Shown in pieces: positions 10,706 to 19,956 of a DNA stretch of 64,000 nucleotides; position 1 is the first letter of the stretch, and each line of letters begins with the position of its first letter. The DNA lies in the NCBI RefSeq assembly GCF_014199325.1, contig NZ_JACIJJ010000001.1, positions 124,001-188,000 of the forward strand, given 5' to 3'. The position numbers and the translations under genes were made by a program. The DNA comes from Sphingomonas yantingensis (GTDB taxonomy: Bacteria > Pseudomonadota > Alphaproteobacteria > Sphingomonadales > Sphingomonadaceae). The notes under the pieces are model-generated. The model saw nothing but the letters and a program-made list of their open reading frames with translations, searched no databases and had not been told where the DNA came from.

Positions 10706-11800
10706 ATGACCGGCCTCCTTCCCGAAGGGTTTCACGACCGCCTGCCCCCGTTCGCCGATGCCGCCGCGCGGCTTGAGCGGCGCGTGCTCGATGCCGCGTT
10801 CGCGCATGGCTACGAGCAGGTGGACCCCCCGCTCGTCGAGTTCGAGGGCGCGCTCACCCACCGGCTGAAGGCGGGCGGCGCACGCGATTCGGTGCGCTTC
10901 GTCGATCCGGTGTCGCAGGCGACGCTGGCGGTCCGCCCCGACATCACCGCGCAGGTCGGTCGCATCGCGGCCACGCGCATGGGCCACCACCCGCGCCCGG
11001 TGCGCCTGTCCTATGCCGGCGCGGTCGTGCGGCTGCGCGGGGGCAAGATTCGGCCCGAGCGGGCGGCACGACAGATCGGCTGCGAGCTGATCGGCCGCGA
11101 TTCGGTCGCCGCCGCGCGCGAGGTCGTCGGCGTCGCGATCGAGGCGTTGCAGGCCGCGGGCCTCGAAGGGCTGTCGATCGACTTCACGCTTCCCGACCTG
11201 CTCGCCGAACTGGCCGGCGACATGGCCCCCGAAACGCTGGCGGCGCTGCGTGAAGCGCTGGACGGCAAGGACGCCGCCGGGGTCGCCGCGATCGATCGCG
11301 CGTACCTGCCCCTCATCGAGGCGGCGGGGCCGTTCGACGCCGCACTCGCCCGGTTGCGCGAGAGCGCACACGGGGCGGCGCTGAAGACCCGGCTCGACGG
11401 GCTGGCGGAGATCGCCGCGTCGGTGCCCGCCGGCGTCGCGCTGACGCTCGACCCGACCGAGCGGCACGGGTTCGAATATCAGAGCTGGCTCGGCTTCTCG
11501 CTGTTCCAGACCGGCGTGCCGGTCGAGGTGGGGCGCGGCGGCAGCTATGCGATCGTCCATGACGACGGCGCGGAGGAGCCAGCGATCGGCTTCTCGCTCT
11601 ATGCCGACGCGATCCTCGATGCCGGCCTTGCCCCCGTCGAGCGGCGGCGGCTGTTCGTGCCAGTGGGCGCCGATCCCGCCGCGGCGGCGGAACTGCGGCG
11701 GCAGGGCTGGGTTACGGTCGCGGCGCTGGAGGGTGAGGACACCCCCGCCGCCCAGTTGTGCACGCACATCCTGACGCCAGAGGGACCCGAACCGGCATGA
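10706..11800 (+). CDS. hisZ: ATP phosphoribosyltransferase regulatory subunit
   Basis: HisZ is a catalytically inactive relative of histidyl-tRNA synthetase that activates the short form of HisG. The 364-aa protein keeps the class II synthetase fold (LLPEGFHDRLPPFADAA, VDPPLVEFEGAL, the motif-2-like region RFVDPVSQATLAVRPDITAQVGRIA). The C-terminal anticodon domain is short. The short HisG at 19294 needs this partner, so the two halves of the enzyme are coded about 7.5 kb apart. It starts at ATG 10706, and its stop overlaps the next start (ATGA). Confidence 0.9.
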   Translation: MTGLLPEGFHDRLPPFADAAARLERRVLDAAFAHGYEQVDPPLVEFEGALTHRLKAGGARDSVRFVDPVSQATLAVRPDITAQVGRIAATRMGHHPRPVRLSYAGAVVRLRGGKIRPERAARQIGCELIGRDSVAAAREVVGVAIEALQAAGLEGLSIDFTLPDLLAELAGDMAPETLAALREALDGKDAAGVAAIDRAYLPLIEAAGPFDAALARLRESAHGAALKTRLDGLAEIAASVPAGVALTLDPTERHGFEYQSWLGFSLFQTGVPVEVGRGGSYAIVHDDGAEEPAIGFSLYADAILDAGLAPVERRRLFVPVGADPAAAAELRRQGWVTVAALEGEDTPAAQLCTHILTPEGPEPA

Positions 11801-13257
11801 GCCTTTCCGAGCACGGCTGGCGCACCGACCATGCGAACCGCGCCGCGCTGATCGTCGATGCCGCCGATTACTACGTCCATGCCCGCCGCGCGATGATGCA
11901 GGCGCGCGAGCGGATCATGCTGATCGGCTGGGACTTCGACACGCGCATTATCCTCGACCGCAGCACCCCGCGCGACGGGGCGCCGACCGAGCTGGGGCCG
12001 TTCCTGACCTGGCTGGCCGATACCAAGCCGGACCTGTGCATCAACATCCTCACCTGGGACGTGGCGGCGGTGAAGCTGCTCGGGCGCGGGACTACCGGGC
12101 TGCGCCTGCTGCGCTGGATGGCGCGGCCGAACATCACCTTCCTGCCTGACCGCGCGCACCCGTTCAGCGGCAGCCACCACCAGAAGATCGTCGTGATCGA
12201 CGACGCGTTCGCCTTTTGCGGGGGCATCGACATGACCGCCTCGCGCTGGGACACGCGCGAGCATCTGGACGATGACGAGCGGCGGCGGCGGCCGTTCACC
12301 GGGCGGCGCTCGATGCCGTGGCACGACGCCTCCATGGCGGTGGACGGTCCGATCGCCAAGGCGCTGGGCGACCTGGCGCGCGAACGGTGGCGGATCGCGG
12401 GCGGCAGCGAGCTGCCCGAACCCGCGCCCGGTGGTCACGCCTGGCCGGACGGGCTGGAGCCGCATTTCCGCGACCTCGACATCACGATCGCGCGGACCCG
12501 CGGCGAGAATGGCGAAATCGCCGAGATTCGCGAGATCGAGGCGATGTTCGTTGCGATGATCGAGCGGGTGGAGCGCTTCGCCTATATCGAGACGCAGTAT
12601 TTCGCCTCTCGCGTCATTGCAGAGGCGATCGCCAAGCGGCTGGACGAGGATGACGGCCCCGAGTTCGTGATCGTCAATCCAAAGGTCGCCGACGGCTGGC
12701 TGGAGGAAGAGGTGATGGGCGCAGCGCGGGCCGAGCTCATCGATGCCCTCCGCCAGCATCCGCATCACGAGCGTATCCGCATCTACACCCCCGTCACGCA
12801 TCGCGGCGCCGACATCTATGTCCATGCCAAGATCATGATCGCCGACGATCGGGTGCTGCGCGTCGGCTCGGCGAACATGAACAACCGCTCGATGGGCCTC
12901 GACAGCGAATGCGACCTGGTGATCGAGGCGCCGGACGACGACGCCCGCGCGATGATCGCCGCGATCCGCGCCGACCTCATCGGCGAGCATCTGGGCGTTG
13001 GGCCTGCCGTCGTCGCTGAGACGCTGGAGGCGACGGGATCGCTGATCGCCACGGTCGAGCGGCTGCGCGGATCGGGGCGGACGCTCGCGCCGTTCGATCC
13101 GCCGGACAAGGGCGAGATCCAGCGCGGGATCGCGCGCAGCCAGGCGCTCGATCCCGAGCATCCCGAACAGGCGTTCGAACCCGCCGGGCCGGGCCGCCTC
13201 GTCCGCGGCATCCGCCGCCGTGCGCGCCGGGTCAGGAACCGCCTGCACCGGCATTGA
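11797..13257 (+). CDS. Phospholipase D / cardiolipin synthase family protein
   Basis: A 486-aa protein with two HKD motifs, the active-site pairs of the PLD superfamily: GSHHQKIVVIDD (about residue 126) and VHAKIMIADD, followed by VGSANMNNRSMGLDSE (about 342). These form one active site that transfers or hydrolyses phosphatidyl groups. The opening HGWRTDHANRAALIVDAADYY and the absence of membrane segments favour a soluble PLD-like enzyme over a typical integral cardiolipin synthase. ATG 11797 overlaps the hisZ stop by 4 nt, so translation is probably coupled. The arginine-rich tail (RGIRRRARRVRNRLHRH) may bind acidic lipids. Substrate not determinable. Confidence 0.88.
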   Translation: MSLSEHGWRTDHANRAALIVDAADYYVHARRAMMQARERIMLIGWDFDTRIILDRSTPRDGAPTELGPFLTWLADTKPDLCINILTWDVAAVKLLGRGTTGLRLLRWMARPNITFLPDRAHPFSGSHHQKIVVIDDAFAFCGGIDMTASRWDTREHLDDDERRRRPFTGRRSMPWHDASMAVDGPIAKALGDLARERWRIAGGSELPEPAPGGHAWPDGLEPHFRDLDITIARTRGENGEIAEIREIEAMFVAMIERVERFAYIETQYFASRVIAEAIAKRLDEDDGPEFVIVNPKVADGWLEEEVMGAARAELIDALRQHPHHERIRIYTPVTHRGADIYVHAKIMIADDRVLRVGSANMNNRSMGLDSECDLVIEAPDDDARAMIAAIRADLIGEHLGVGPAVVAETLEATGSLIATVERLRGSGRTLAPFDPPDKGEIQRGIARSQALDPEHPEQAFEPAGPGRLVRGIRRRARRVRNRLHRH

Positions 13258-13289
13258 CGGCCGCGGTCGGCCCCGTAATGCGCTGACCC

Positions 13290-14291
13290 ATGCGCTTCTT
13301 CTCGGACAATGCCGCCCCCGCCTGTCCCGCCGTCATGGCTTCGCTCGTCGAGGCCAACGCACAGGACACCGCCTATGACGGCGATGCCTGGTCGAAGCGG
13401 CTCGACGGGGCGTTCTCCGACCTGTTCGGCACCGATGTCACGGTGATCTGGGTGCCGACGGGGACAGCCGCCAACGCGCTCGCGCTCGCGGCGATGGTGC
13501 CGCCGCATGGCGCGTTGCTCTGCCACCGCGAGGCGCATATCCAGGTCGACGAATGCGGCGCGCCGGAGTTCTATACGCACGGCGCCAAGCTCCTCCTGAT
13601 CGACGGCGAGGGGGGAAAGCTGACCCCCGACGCCATCGAGGCAACCGCCGCCGCGATCCGCGACGACGTGCACCAGGTGCAGCCTCACGCGATCAGCATC
13701 ACCAACGCGACCGAGGCGGGGCGCGCCTATTCCCCCACCGAGGTCGCCGCGATCGGCGAGGTGGCGAAGCGCCGCAATCTCGCCCTACACATGGACGGGG
13801 CGCGCTTCGCAAACGCGGTCGCGCATGTAGGCTGCACGCCGGCCGAGGTGACGTGGCGCGCGGGCGTCGACGCGCTCTCCTTCGGCTTCGTCAAGAATGG
13901 CGGCATGTCCGCGGAGGCGCTGGTGTTCTTCCGCCCCGACCTTGCCGCCGCGACCCGCTATCGCCGCAAGCGGGCGGGGCACCTCCAATCCAAGGGGCGG
14001 TATCTCGCCGCGCAATTGCTGGCGATGCTCGAGAACGACGTGTGGCTCGCCAACGCGCGCGCCGCCAATGCCGGCGCGGCGCTGATCGCGGCGGCGGCGG
14101 GCGATCGGCTGGTCGAGCCGGTCGAGGCGAACGAGGTGTTCTGCCGCCTGACTGCCGAAGAGGCCGCGACGCTGCGTGCGAAAGGTTTCGACTTCTACGA
14201 CTGGGGTCCGGGGCAGGCGCGGTTCGTGACGGCGTGGGATCAGGGCGAGGCGGCGGTGCGGCCGCTCGCCGACGCCATCGCCGGACTGTGA
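13290..14291 (+). CDS. ltaE: Low-specificity L-threonine aldolase
   Basis: A PLP enzyme splitting L-threonine or allo-threonine to glycine and acetaldehyde. The 333-aa protein shows RFFSDNAAPACPAVMASL, the GTAANALAL phosphate-binding segment, HMDGARFANAVAH with the cofactor-binding Asp, and the Schiff-base lysine in SFGFVKNGGMSAEALVFF (about residue 202). The K-N-G context is usual for the bacterial low-specificity branch. It starts at ATG 13290, and its stop overlaps the GTG of the EamA gene. With serC and serA upstream, the cluster links serine, glycine and threonine metabolism; that link is inference. Confidence 0.9.
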   Translation: MRFFSDNAAPACPAVMASLVEANAQDTAYDGDAWSKRLDGAFSDLFGTDVTVIWVPTGTAANALALAAMVPPHGALLCHREAHIQVDECGAPEFYTHGAKLLLIDGEGGKLTPDAIEATAAAIRDDVHQVQPHAISITNATEAGRAYSPTEVAAIGEVAKRRNLALHMDGARFANAVAHVGCTPAEVTWRAGVDALSFGFVKNGGMSAEALVFFRPDLAAATRYRRKRAGHLQSKGRYLAAQLLAMLENDVWLANARAANAGAALIAAAAGDRLVEPVEANEVFCRLTAEEAATLRAKGFDFYDWGPGQARFVTAWDQGEAAVRPLADAIAGL

Positions 14292-15205
14292 GCGACCAAC
14301 CCAAGCCGCAATCGACGCGGCTGTCGGTCCTCATTCCGTTCGGCATCGTCACGCTGATCTGGGGCTCGACCTGGATCGTCATCACCGGCCAATTGGGACA
14401 GGTGCCGCCGTCATGGTCGGTCGCCTATCGCTTCGCGATCGGCGGGGTGGCGATGCTCGGCTGGGGGCTGTGGCGGCGTGAGCGCTTAAAGCTCGATGGG
14501 CGCGGCGTGCGATTTGCCGCGGTGCTCGGCCTCATGCAGTTCGTGCTCAATTTCAACTTCGTCTACCGTGCCGAGCTTTACGTCACCTCGGGACTGGTCG
14601 CGGTGGTGTTCGCGCTGCTGCTCGTCCCCAACGCGATTCTGTCGCGCATCTTCCTCGGCCAGCGCATGGGCGCGCAACTGATCGTCGGGTCGGTGATCGC
14701 GATGAGCGGGATCGCGCTGCTCTTCATTCACGAGGCGCGGATCGACAGCGGCGGGGCGGGGCGCACGCTGACGGGCATCGCGATCACCATCGCGGGGGTC
14801 TGCGCCGCCTCGGTCGCCAATGTCATGCAGGCGACGCAGACCGCGCGGGCCTACCCGATGGCGGCGATGCTCGGCTGGGCGATGCTGTGGGGGGCGAGCG
14901 TCGATGCGGCCTTCGCCTGGGTCACGACGGGGCCGCCGCGCTTCGACTGGAGCCTGCCTTACGTGGCGGGGCTGCTGTATCTGGGGCTGGCCGCCTCGGC
15001 GCTCGCCTTTACGCTCTATTTCGGCGTCATCCGCACGATCGGCCCGGCCAAGGCGGCCTATTCGGGCGTGCTCGTCCCCGTCATCGCGATGGCGCTGTCG
15101 ACGCTGTTCGAGGGCTATCGCTGGTCGCTGCTGGCCGGGCTGGGCGCGGCGCTGGCGATGACGGGGCTGGTCGTCGCCTTGAGGGCGCGCAGGCCCGACC
15201 GATAA
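14288..15205 (+). CDS. EamA/DMT-family inner-membrane transporter
   Basis: A 305-aa protein of the drug/metabolite transporter superfamily with about ten transmembrane helices in two EamA repeats. The first begins LIPFGIVTLIWGSTWIVITGQLG. The second ends YFGVIRTIGPAKAAYSGVLVPVIAMALSTLFEGY, with the typical GPAKA-Y and helix-10 LGAALAMTGLVVAL. Members export amino acids or other metabolites. GTG 14288 overlaps the threonine aldolase stop (GTGA), suggesting co-translation and a possible amino-acid export role. Its last 91 nt overlap the convergent epimerase gene. Confidence 0.87.
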   Translation: MSDQPKPQSTRLSVLIPFGIVTLIWGSTWIVITGQLGQVPPSWSVAYRFAIGGVAMLGWGLWRRERLKLDGRGVRFAAVLGLMQFVLNFNFVYRAELYVTSGLVAVVFALLLVPNAILSRIFLGQRMGAQLIVGSVIAMSGIALLFIHEARIDSGGAGRTLTGIAITIAGVCAASVANVMQATQTARAYPMAAMLGWAMLWGASVDAAFAWVTTGPPRFDWSLPYVAGLLYLGLAASALAFTLYFGVIRTIGPAKAAYSGVLVPVIAMALSTLFEGYRWSLLAGLGAALAMTGLVVALRARRPDR

Positions 15206-15942
15206 TCGGCATATCGCGGCTGCCAGCCGAGCAGTCGCTTCGCCTTGCCGTTGGCGACGCGCCGGTTCTCCGCATGAAAGGCGCGCGCCGCGGGGCTCAG
15301 CGCCTCCAGCGGTACGACCGGCGGCGGGTCGAGGCCGAGCAGGCGGGCGGCGAAGGTGACGACCTCGTCCTGCGCGCACGGGGCATCGTCGGCAAGGTTG
15401 TAGGCGCCCGGTGGGGCGTCGAGGCCCTTGGCCACCCCCTCGGCCAGATCGTCGACATGGATGCGGCTGAACACCTGCCCCGCGATCCCCGTCCGATGCG
15501 CTTCCCCAGCAGCCACGCGGTCGAGCGGCGAGCGACCGGGGCCGTAGATGCCCGGCAGGCGGAACACGCGCGCCCCGCGGGCGAGCCACGCGGCATCCGC
15601 CTCGTTCCGGCTAGCGCGCCGGCCGCGGATCGGCGTGCTTTCGTCCACCCACGCGCCGCCCGCATCGCCATAGACGCCGGTCGAGGAAAGATAGGCGAGG
15701 CTCGCCCGGCCCAGCGCATCGCCATAGGTCGCGAGCACCGGATCGCCCGCTTCATTGGGCGGCACGCTCGACAGGATGTGCGTCGCCTCGCCCGCCTCGA
15801 ACCGCACGCGCTCGGCATCGTCGAAGCGTATCGTGCCCTCGCGCCCGTCGCGCGTCGTCGCCATGACGCGCCAGCCGCGCGGGGCAAGCCGCGCGGCGAT
15901 CACCCGCGCGCTATAGCCGAGGCCGAAGATCAGGAGCTTCAC
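15115..15942 (-). CDS. NAD(P)-dependent epimerase/dehydratase-like protein
   Basis: A 275-aa protein of the extended SDR superfamily. The dinucleotide-binding glycine motif is right at the start (LLIFGLGYSARVIAARL), followed by YLSSTGVYGDAGGAWVDE (Ser/Tyr region), RLPGIYGPGRSPLD and FSRIHVDDLAEGV. GTG 15942 is chosen because it overlaps the upstream peptidase stop (GTGA) and puts the Rossmann strand at the N-terminus. No earlier stop interrupts the frame, so the gene runs 91 nt into the convergent EamA gene. The last 25 or so residues have no family character. Substrate unknown; sugar-nucleotide or related. Confidence 0.82.
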   Translation of the reverse strand: MKLLIFGLGYSARVIAARLAPRGWRVMATTRDGREGTIRFDDAERVRFEAGEATHILSSVPPNEAGDPVLATYGDALGRASLAYLSSTGVYGDAGGAWVDESTPIRGRRASRNEADAAWLARGARVFRLPGIYGPGRSPLDRVAAGEAHRTGIAGQVFSRIHVDDLAEGVAKGLDAPPGAYNLADDAPCAQDEVVTFAARLLGLDPPPVVPLEALSPAARAFHAENRRVANGKAKRLLGWQPRYADYRSGLRALKATTSPVIASAAPSPASSDQR

Positions 15943-17531
15943 GGGGCGGGCGTGCTCCCATAGAGCGATCCGAAGAAATCGCCCTTGTTCCACACCGGCC
16001 GCGGCCCGTCGGCCAGCGCCCGCGCGAGCTTGTAGTTCAGCATCGCGAACCGCCGGGCCGACGCCCAGTCGAAGGTCAGCTTCATGTCGTCCGATGGCTG
16101 GTGATAATGTTTGTCGAGGAAATCCTTGGTCGCCGCCGCGCCCGGCCCCGCCCAGCCCGCGTCGATCGAGACCGAGGGGACGCCCTGCTTGACGAAGCTG
16201 TAGTGATCGGTGCGCACGAAGTTCGATTCCTCGGGCGCGGGATCGGGGCTCAATTTCAGCCCGTCGGCGGTCGCCACCTTGGCGAGGATCGGGCCGATGC
16301 TCGACCGGTCCGCGCCATAGGCGACGATATCTTCGAACTTGTAGGTCATGATCGGCATGTCGAGATTGACGTCGGCGACGATCGATCCCTTGGGCACGGT
16401 CGGGAAGCGGGCGTAATAGTCCGAGCCGATCAGCCCCTCTTCCTCCGCGGTGACGGCCAGAAACAGCACGCTGCGTTTGGGCGCCGCGCCCGCGTCGCGA
16501 AACGCGCGCGCAGCCTCGAGCATCGAGGCGATGCCCATCGCATTGTCCATCGCGCCGTTGTTGATCGCATCGCCGTTCACCGGCTCGCCGACGCCGATAT
16601 GGTCGAGATGCGAGGTCAGGACGACGTATTCGCCCTTGAGCGCCGGATCGCTTCCCTCGAGCTTGCCGACGACGTTGGCGCTGGCCAGCGAGACGATCTC
16701 GCTGCGCTGGGCAAAGCGAGCGGTGACGCCGAGGGCGCCGGCCGGCACCGGCTTCTTGGCGGCATCAGCCTTGCGCACGCGGTCCCACGACACGGGCGAC
16801 TTCGCAAACAGCTTGGCCGCCCCCGCATCGCTGATCGCGGCGAGTTGCGGCGCGCCGTCGCCGCGCGGCTGGCCCGGCCTCGTCCAGTTCATGCTGGGTC
16901 CCGACCATGCCTCGACGATCGCGGGAAAGTCGTAGGTCGCGCGGATCGCCGCCGATTCGATGAAGACGATGCCCTTCGCCCCGCGCTTGCCGGCGATTTC
17001 GGCCTTCACCTCGCGGTTGCCATAGTGTGCGGCGACTTCGCTGTTGAGACCCGGCGGGCCGCCATAGAGGACGGCGACGATGCGGCCTTTCACGTCGAGG
17101 CCGCGATAGTCGTCCACCCCGCGCGTGGGATCGACGACGCCGTATCCGGCGAACACCACCTCGCCCTCGACGGTGCGATCGGCGTCGGTCAGGCTGGCGC
17201 GGCCGACGAAATCCTTGCCGGCGACCAGCGGCTCGCTCGCCCCGCCGCGCGTCAGCGAGGCGCTGCCCTCCATGGGCCGCGACGCGACCAGCGGCACCGT
17301 CTGTCGCCACGTGCCGTTGTCGCCAGCGGGGGTCAGCCCCGCTTCCTGCATCCGCGCCGCCACGTACGCGGCGGCCACGTCATATTCGGGGCTGCCCGCC
17401 TGCCGACCCTTCAGCGCGTCGTCGGCGAGGAACGCGACATGCGCCTTCATCGCCGCCTGATCCGGCGGAAGCGGCGCGTCGTTGGCCGCGATCAGCAGCC
17501 CGGCGACACCGGCGAGCAGCCACGCCCTCAC
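15939..17531 (-). CDS. Secreted M28-family zinc peptidase (first of a tandem pair)
   Basis: A 530-aa predicted exported aminopeptidase-like enzyme. It has a short signal (GTG-initiated RAWLLAGVAGLLIAAN), a PA-type insert, and an M28 catalytic domain with the zinc ligands in order: TSHLDHIGV, GAMDNAMG, TAEEEGLIGSDYY, DVNLDMP and DKHYHQPSDD. It ends WNKGDFFGSLYGSTP. GTG 17531 overlaps the stop of the paralogue upstream. The tail motif, the NNGAMDNAMGIASMLE segment and the Zn sites closely match the next gene, so this is a duplication. Aminopeptidase activity is family inference. Confidence 0.88.
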   Translation of the reverse strand: MRAWLLAGVAGLLIAANDAPLPPDQAAMKAHVAFLADDALKGRQAGSPEYDVAAAYVAARMQEAGLTPAGDNGTWRQTVPLVASRPMEGSASLTRGGASEPLVAGKDFVGRASLTDADRTVEGEVVFAGYGVVDPTRGVDDYRGLDVKGRIVAVLYGGPPGLNSEVAAHYGNREVKAEIAGKRGAKGIVFIESAAIRATYDFPAIVEAWSGPSMNWTRPGQPRGDGAPQLAAISDAGAAKLFAKSPVSWDRVRKADAAKKPVPAGALGVTARFAQRSEIVSLASANVVGKLEGSDPALKGEYVVLTSHLDHIGVGEPVNGDAINNGAMDNAMGIASMLEAARAFRDAGAAPKRSVLFLAVTAEEEGLIGSDYYARFPTVPKGSIVADVNLDMPIMTYKFEDIVAYGADRSSIGPILAKVATADGLKLSPDPAPEESNFVRTDHYSFVKQGVPSVSIDAGWAGPGAAATKDFLDKHYHQPSDDMKLTFDWASARRFAMLNYKLARALADGPRPVWNKGDFFGSLYGSTPAP

Positions 17532-19210
17532 TTGGCGCCCAGCCCGCCATAGAGCGTGCCGAAGAAGTCGCCCTTGTTCCAGCGCGGCCGCTCTGGCGCG
17601 TCGGCGATCTCGCGCGCGATCATGTAGTTCGCCTCGATGAAGCGCACGCCGGAGCCCCAGTCGATCGGCGGCGTCTGGCCCACCTCGTCGCTCGGCTGGT
17701 GGTAGTGGGTGGACAGGAACGCCTCGAACGCCGCCTTGCCCGGTCCCTTGGTGCCCGGCCAGACGAACACGCTGGGGATGCCCTGCTGGACGAAACGGTA
17801 ATGGTCGGAGCGCACGAAGAAGCCCTGATCGGGCATCGGATCGGGCGAGATTTCGAGATTGAGCTTGCCCGCCGCGTTCTTGACGTACTGGCCGAGCGTC
17901 GTGCGATCCGCGCCGAAGGCGACCACATCCTCGAACTTGTAGGTGATGATCGGCATGTCGAGATTGACGTCGGCCACCAGGTTCGCCTTGGGCAGCGTCG
18001 GATAGTGCGCGAAGTAATCCGCGCCGACGAGCCCCTTTTCCTCCGCCGTGACGGCGAGGAACAGCACCGACCGCTTCGGCGCCGCGCCCGCCGCCTTGAA
18101 CCGCTTGGCCTCCTCGATCAGCGAGGCGATGCCGACCGCATTGTCCATCGCGCCGTTGTAGATCGTGTCGCCGTTCTTCGCCTTGCCGACGCCGACGTGA
18201 TCGAGATGCGCGGTGAGCACCACCACCTCGTCCTTGAGCTTCGGATCGCTGCCGGGCAGAAGCCCCGCCACGTTATAGCTGGTGACGGGCTTGGTCTCGG
18301 TCTTGAGCTTGACCGACAGGCGGCCCGGCAGTTCGACCGCGCGGAATTTCGCGTTCGGGTTCTCGGCGGTCGCGACGACGCTGGCCCAGCTCGTCCTGGC
18401 GCCGGCGAAGAGCTTTTCGGCGCCCTTCATGCTCAAGGTGCCCAGCGCGGGCGTCTTGGGCGCGGCGAAGAAGCCGGTGCCGTCCTTCTCGGCCCAGGTC
18501 ATCCGCGCGCTGTCCCAGGTGTCGGCAAGGCGCGAGAAGGGGCGAACCTTCGCGCTCGACGGCGATTCGAGCGTGATGACGCCGACCGCGCCCTTGGCCT
18601 GCGCGGTCACCGCCTTGTTCGCGGCATTGCCGAAATGCGCGCGCTCCTCGCCCGGCAGCCCGGCGGGCGCGCCCGAGAAGAAGGCGACGACCTTGCCGCG
18701 CACGTCGACCCCGGCATAGTCGTCGCGCTTGAAGGCGGGGGCGTCGATGCCGTAGCCGACGAACACGACCGGCGCGTCGACGGTCGTCTCGGCGCGCATC
18801 GGGTCGGCGCCGGGCAGGTAATCCTCGCCGAAGGTCAGCGACGCCGCCTCGCCGCGCTTGGGCGTCCACCCGAACGCGCCCTTGTCGGCCGCCTTGTAGC
18901 TGACGAGCGGCACGGTCTGGAGATAGCTGCCATTATCGCCCGCCGGGCGCAGGCCCGCGGCATAATATTGCGAGGCCACGTACTGCGCGGCGACGTTGTA
19001 GCTCTCGCTCCCCGCCTCGCGCCCCTGCATCGCGTCACTGGCCAGGAACATCACGTGCGCCTTCATCGCCGCTTCCGCTTCGGGCAGCGCGGCGTTGACG
19101 CGGGCGTTCACTTCGGCGGGATTGGCGGCGGGGGCAGGGGCGGGCGCCTCCTGCGCGGCGGCGACGGTGGCGAGCGAAAGCGAGGCAAGCAACAGGGTGC
19201 GAAGGATCAT
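17528..19210 (-). CDS. Secreted M28-family zinc peptidase (second of a tandem pair)
   Basis: A 560-aa exported peptidase with a clear signal peptide (MILRTLLLASLSLATVAAAQ) and the same architecture as its downstream neighbour. It has a PA-like insert (about 150-280) and an M28 domain with TAHLDHVGVG, GAMDNAVG, TAEEKGLVGADYF, DVNLDMP and STHYHQPSDE. It ends WNKGDFFGTLYGGLGAK. ATG 19210 is selected by the signal peptide; the longer frame runs into the divergent hisG promoter. The 83 bp to hisG hold both promoters. Confidence 0.9.
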   Translation of the reverse strand: MILRTLLLASLSLATVAAAQEAPAPAPAANPAEVNARVNAALPEAEAAMKAHVMFLASDAMQGREAGSESYNVAAQYVASQYYAAGLRPAGDNGSYLQTVPLVSYKAADKGAFGWTPKRGEAASLTFGEDYLPGADPMRAETTVDAPVVFVGYGIDAPAFKRDDYAGVDVRGKVVAFFSGAPAGLPGEERAHFGNAANKAVTAQAKGAVGVITLESPSSAKVRPFSRLADTWDSARMTWAEKDGTGFFAAPKTPALGTLSMKGAEKLFAGARTSWASVVATAENPNAKFRAVELPGRLSVKLKTETKPVTSYNVAGLLPGSDPKLKDEVVVLTAHLDHVGVGKAKNGDTIYNGAMDNAVGIASLIEEAKRFKAAGAAPKRSVLFLAVTAEEKGLVGADYFAHYPTLPKANLVADVNLDMPIITYKFEDVVAFGADRTTLGQYVKNAAGKLNLEISPDPMPDQGFFVRSDHYRFVQQGIPSVFVWPGTKGPGKAAFEAFLSTHYHQPSDEVGQTPPIDWGSGVRFIEANYMIAREIADAPERPRWNKGDFFGTLYGGLGAK

Positions 19211-19293
19211 GGGGGCTCCCGGGGGGACTTTAGGGCCGTATAGGTCCCGCCTTGTTGCACCCGCGCGGCCCCCCAAGTAAAGCGCGCCGTCCC

Positions 19294-19956
19294 ATGAAAA
19301 GCCCACTCGTCATCGCCGTGCCGAAAGGCCGCATCCTGTCCGAGGCGCTGCCGCTGCTCGCCGCGGCGGGAATCGTGCCCGAGCCTGCCTTCTCCGACGA
19401 GGATAGCCGGGCGCTGCGCTTCGCTACCAACCGGGCCGACATCGACCTCATCCGCGTGCGCGCGTTCGATGTTGCGACCTTCGTCGCGCACGGGGCGGCG
19501 CAGCTCGGCATCGTCGGATCCGACGTGTTGATGGAGTTCGCTTATGCCGAGCTCTATGCGCCCGTCGATCTCGGCATCGGCCATTGCCGCGTGTCGGTGG
19601 CCGAGCCCGCCGACATGGCCGCCAAGGACGATCCGCGCGGGTGGAGCCATGTCCGCATCGCCACCAAATATCCCGGCATCACCCGCCGCCATTTCGAGGC
19701 GCGCGGCGTCCAGGCCGAGTGCGTGAAACTCAACGGCGCGATGGAGCTGGCCCCGATCCTCGGCCTCGCCCCGCGCATCGTCGATCTCGTCAGCTCGGGC
19801 CGCACGCTGAAGGAAAACGGGCTGGTCGAGGTCGAGACGATCGCGGAGGTCTCTTCGCGCCTCGTCGTCAACCGCACCGCGTTCAAGACGCGCGCCGAGG
19901 TGGTGGGACTGGTCGACGCCTTCCGCGCGGCCGTCGCCGAGAAGGTCGCCGCATGA
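19294..19956 (+). CDS. hisG: ATP phosphoribosyltransferase, short form
   Basis: Catalyses the first step of histidine synthesis, ATP plus PRPP to phosphoribosyl-ATP. At 220 aa it is the short HisG lacking the C-terminal regulatory domain, which works only with HisZ (present at 10706). Visible are [15 protein letters not shown] at the N-terminus, [42 protein letters not shown] and the PRPP loop [19 protein letters not shown] 19294 begins the conserved [12 protein letters not shown]. Its stop overlaps hisD (ATGA). Confidence 0.95.
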   Translation: MKSPLVIAVPKGRILSEALPLLAAAGIVPEPAFSDEDSRALRFATNRADIDLIRVRAFDVATFVAHGAAQLGIVGSDVLMEFAYAELYAPVDLGIGHCRVSVAEPADMAAKDDPRGWSHVRIATKYPGITRRHFEARGVQAECVKLNGAMELAPILGLAPRIVDLVSSGRTLKENGLVEVETIAEVSSRLVVNRTAFKTRAEVVGLVDAFRAAVAEKVAA

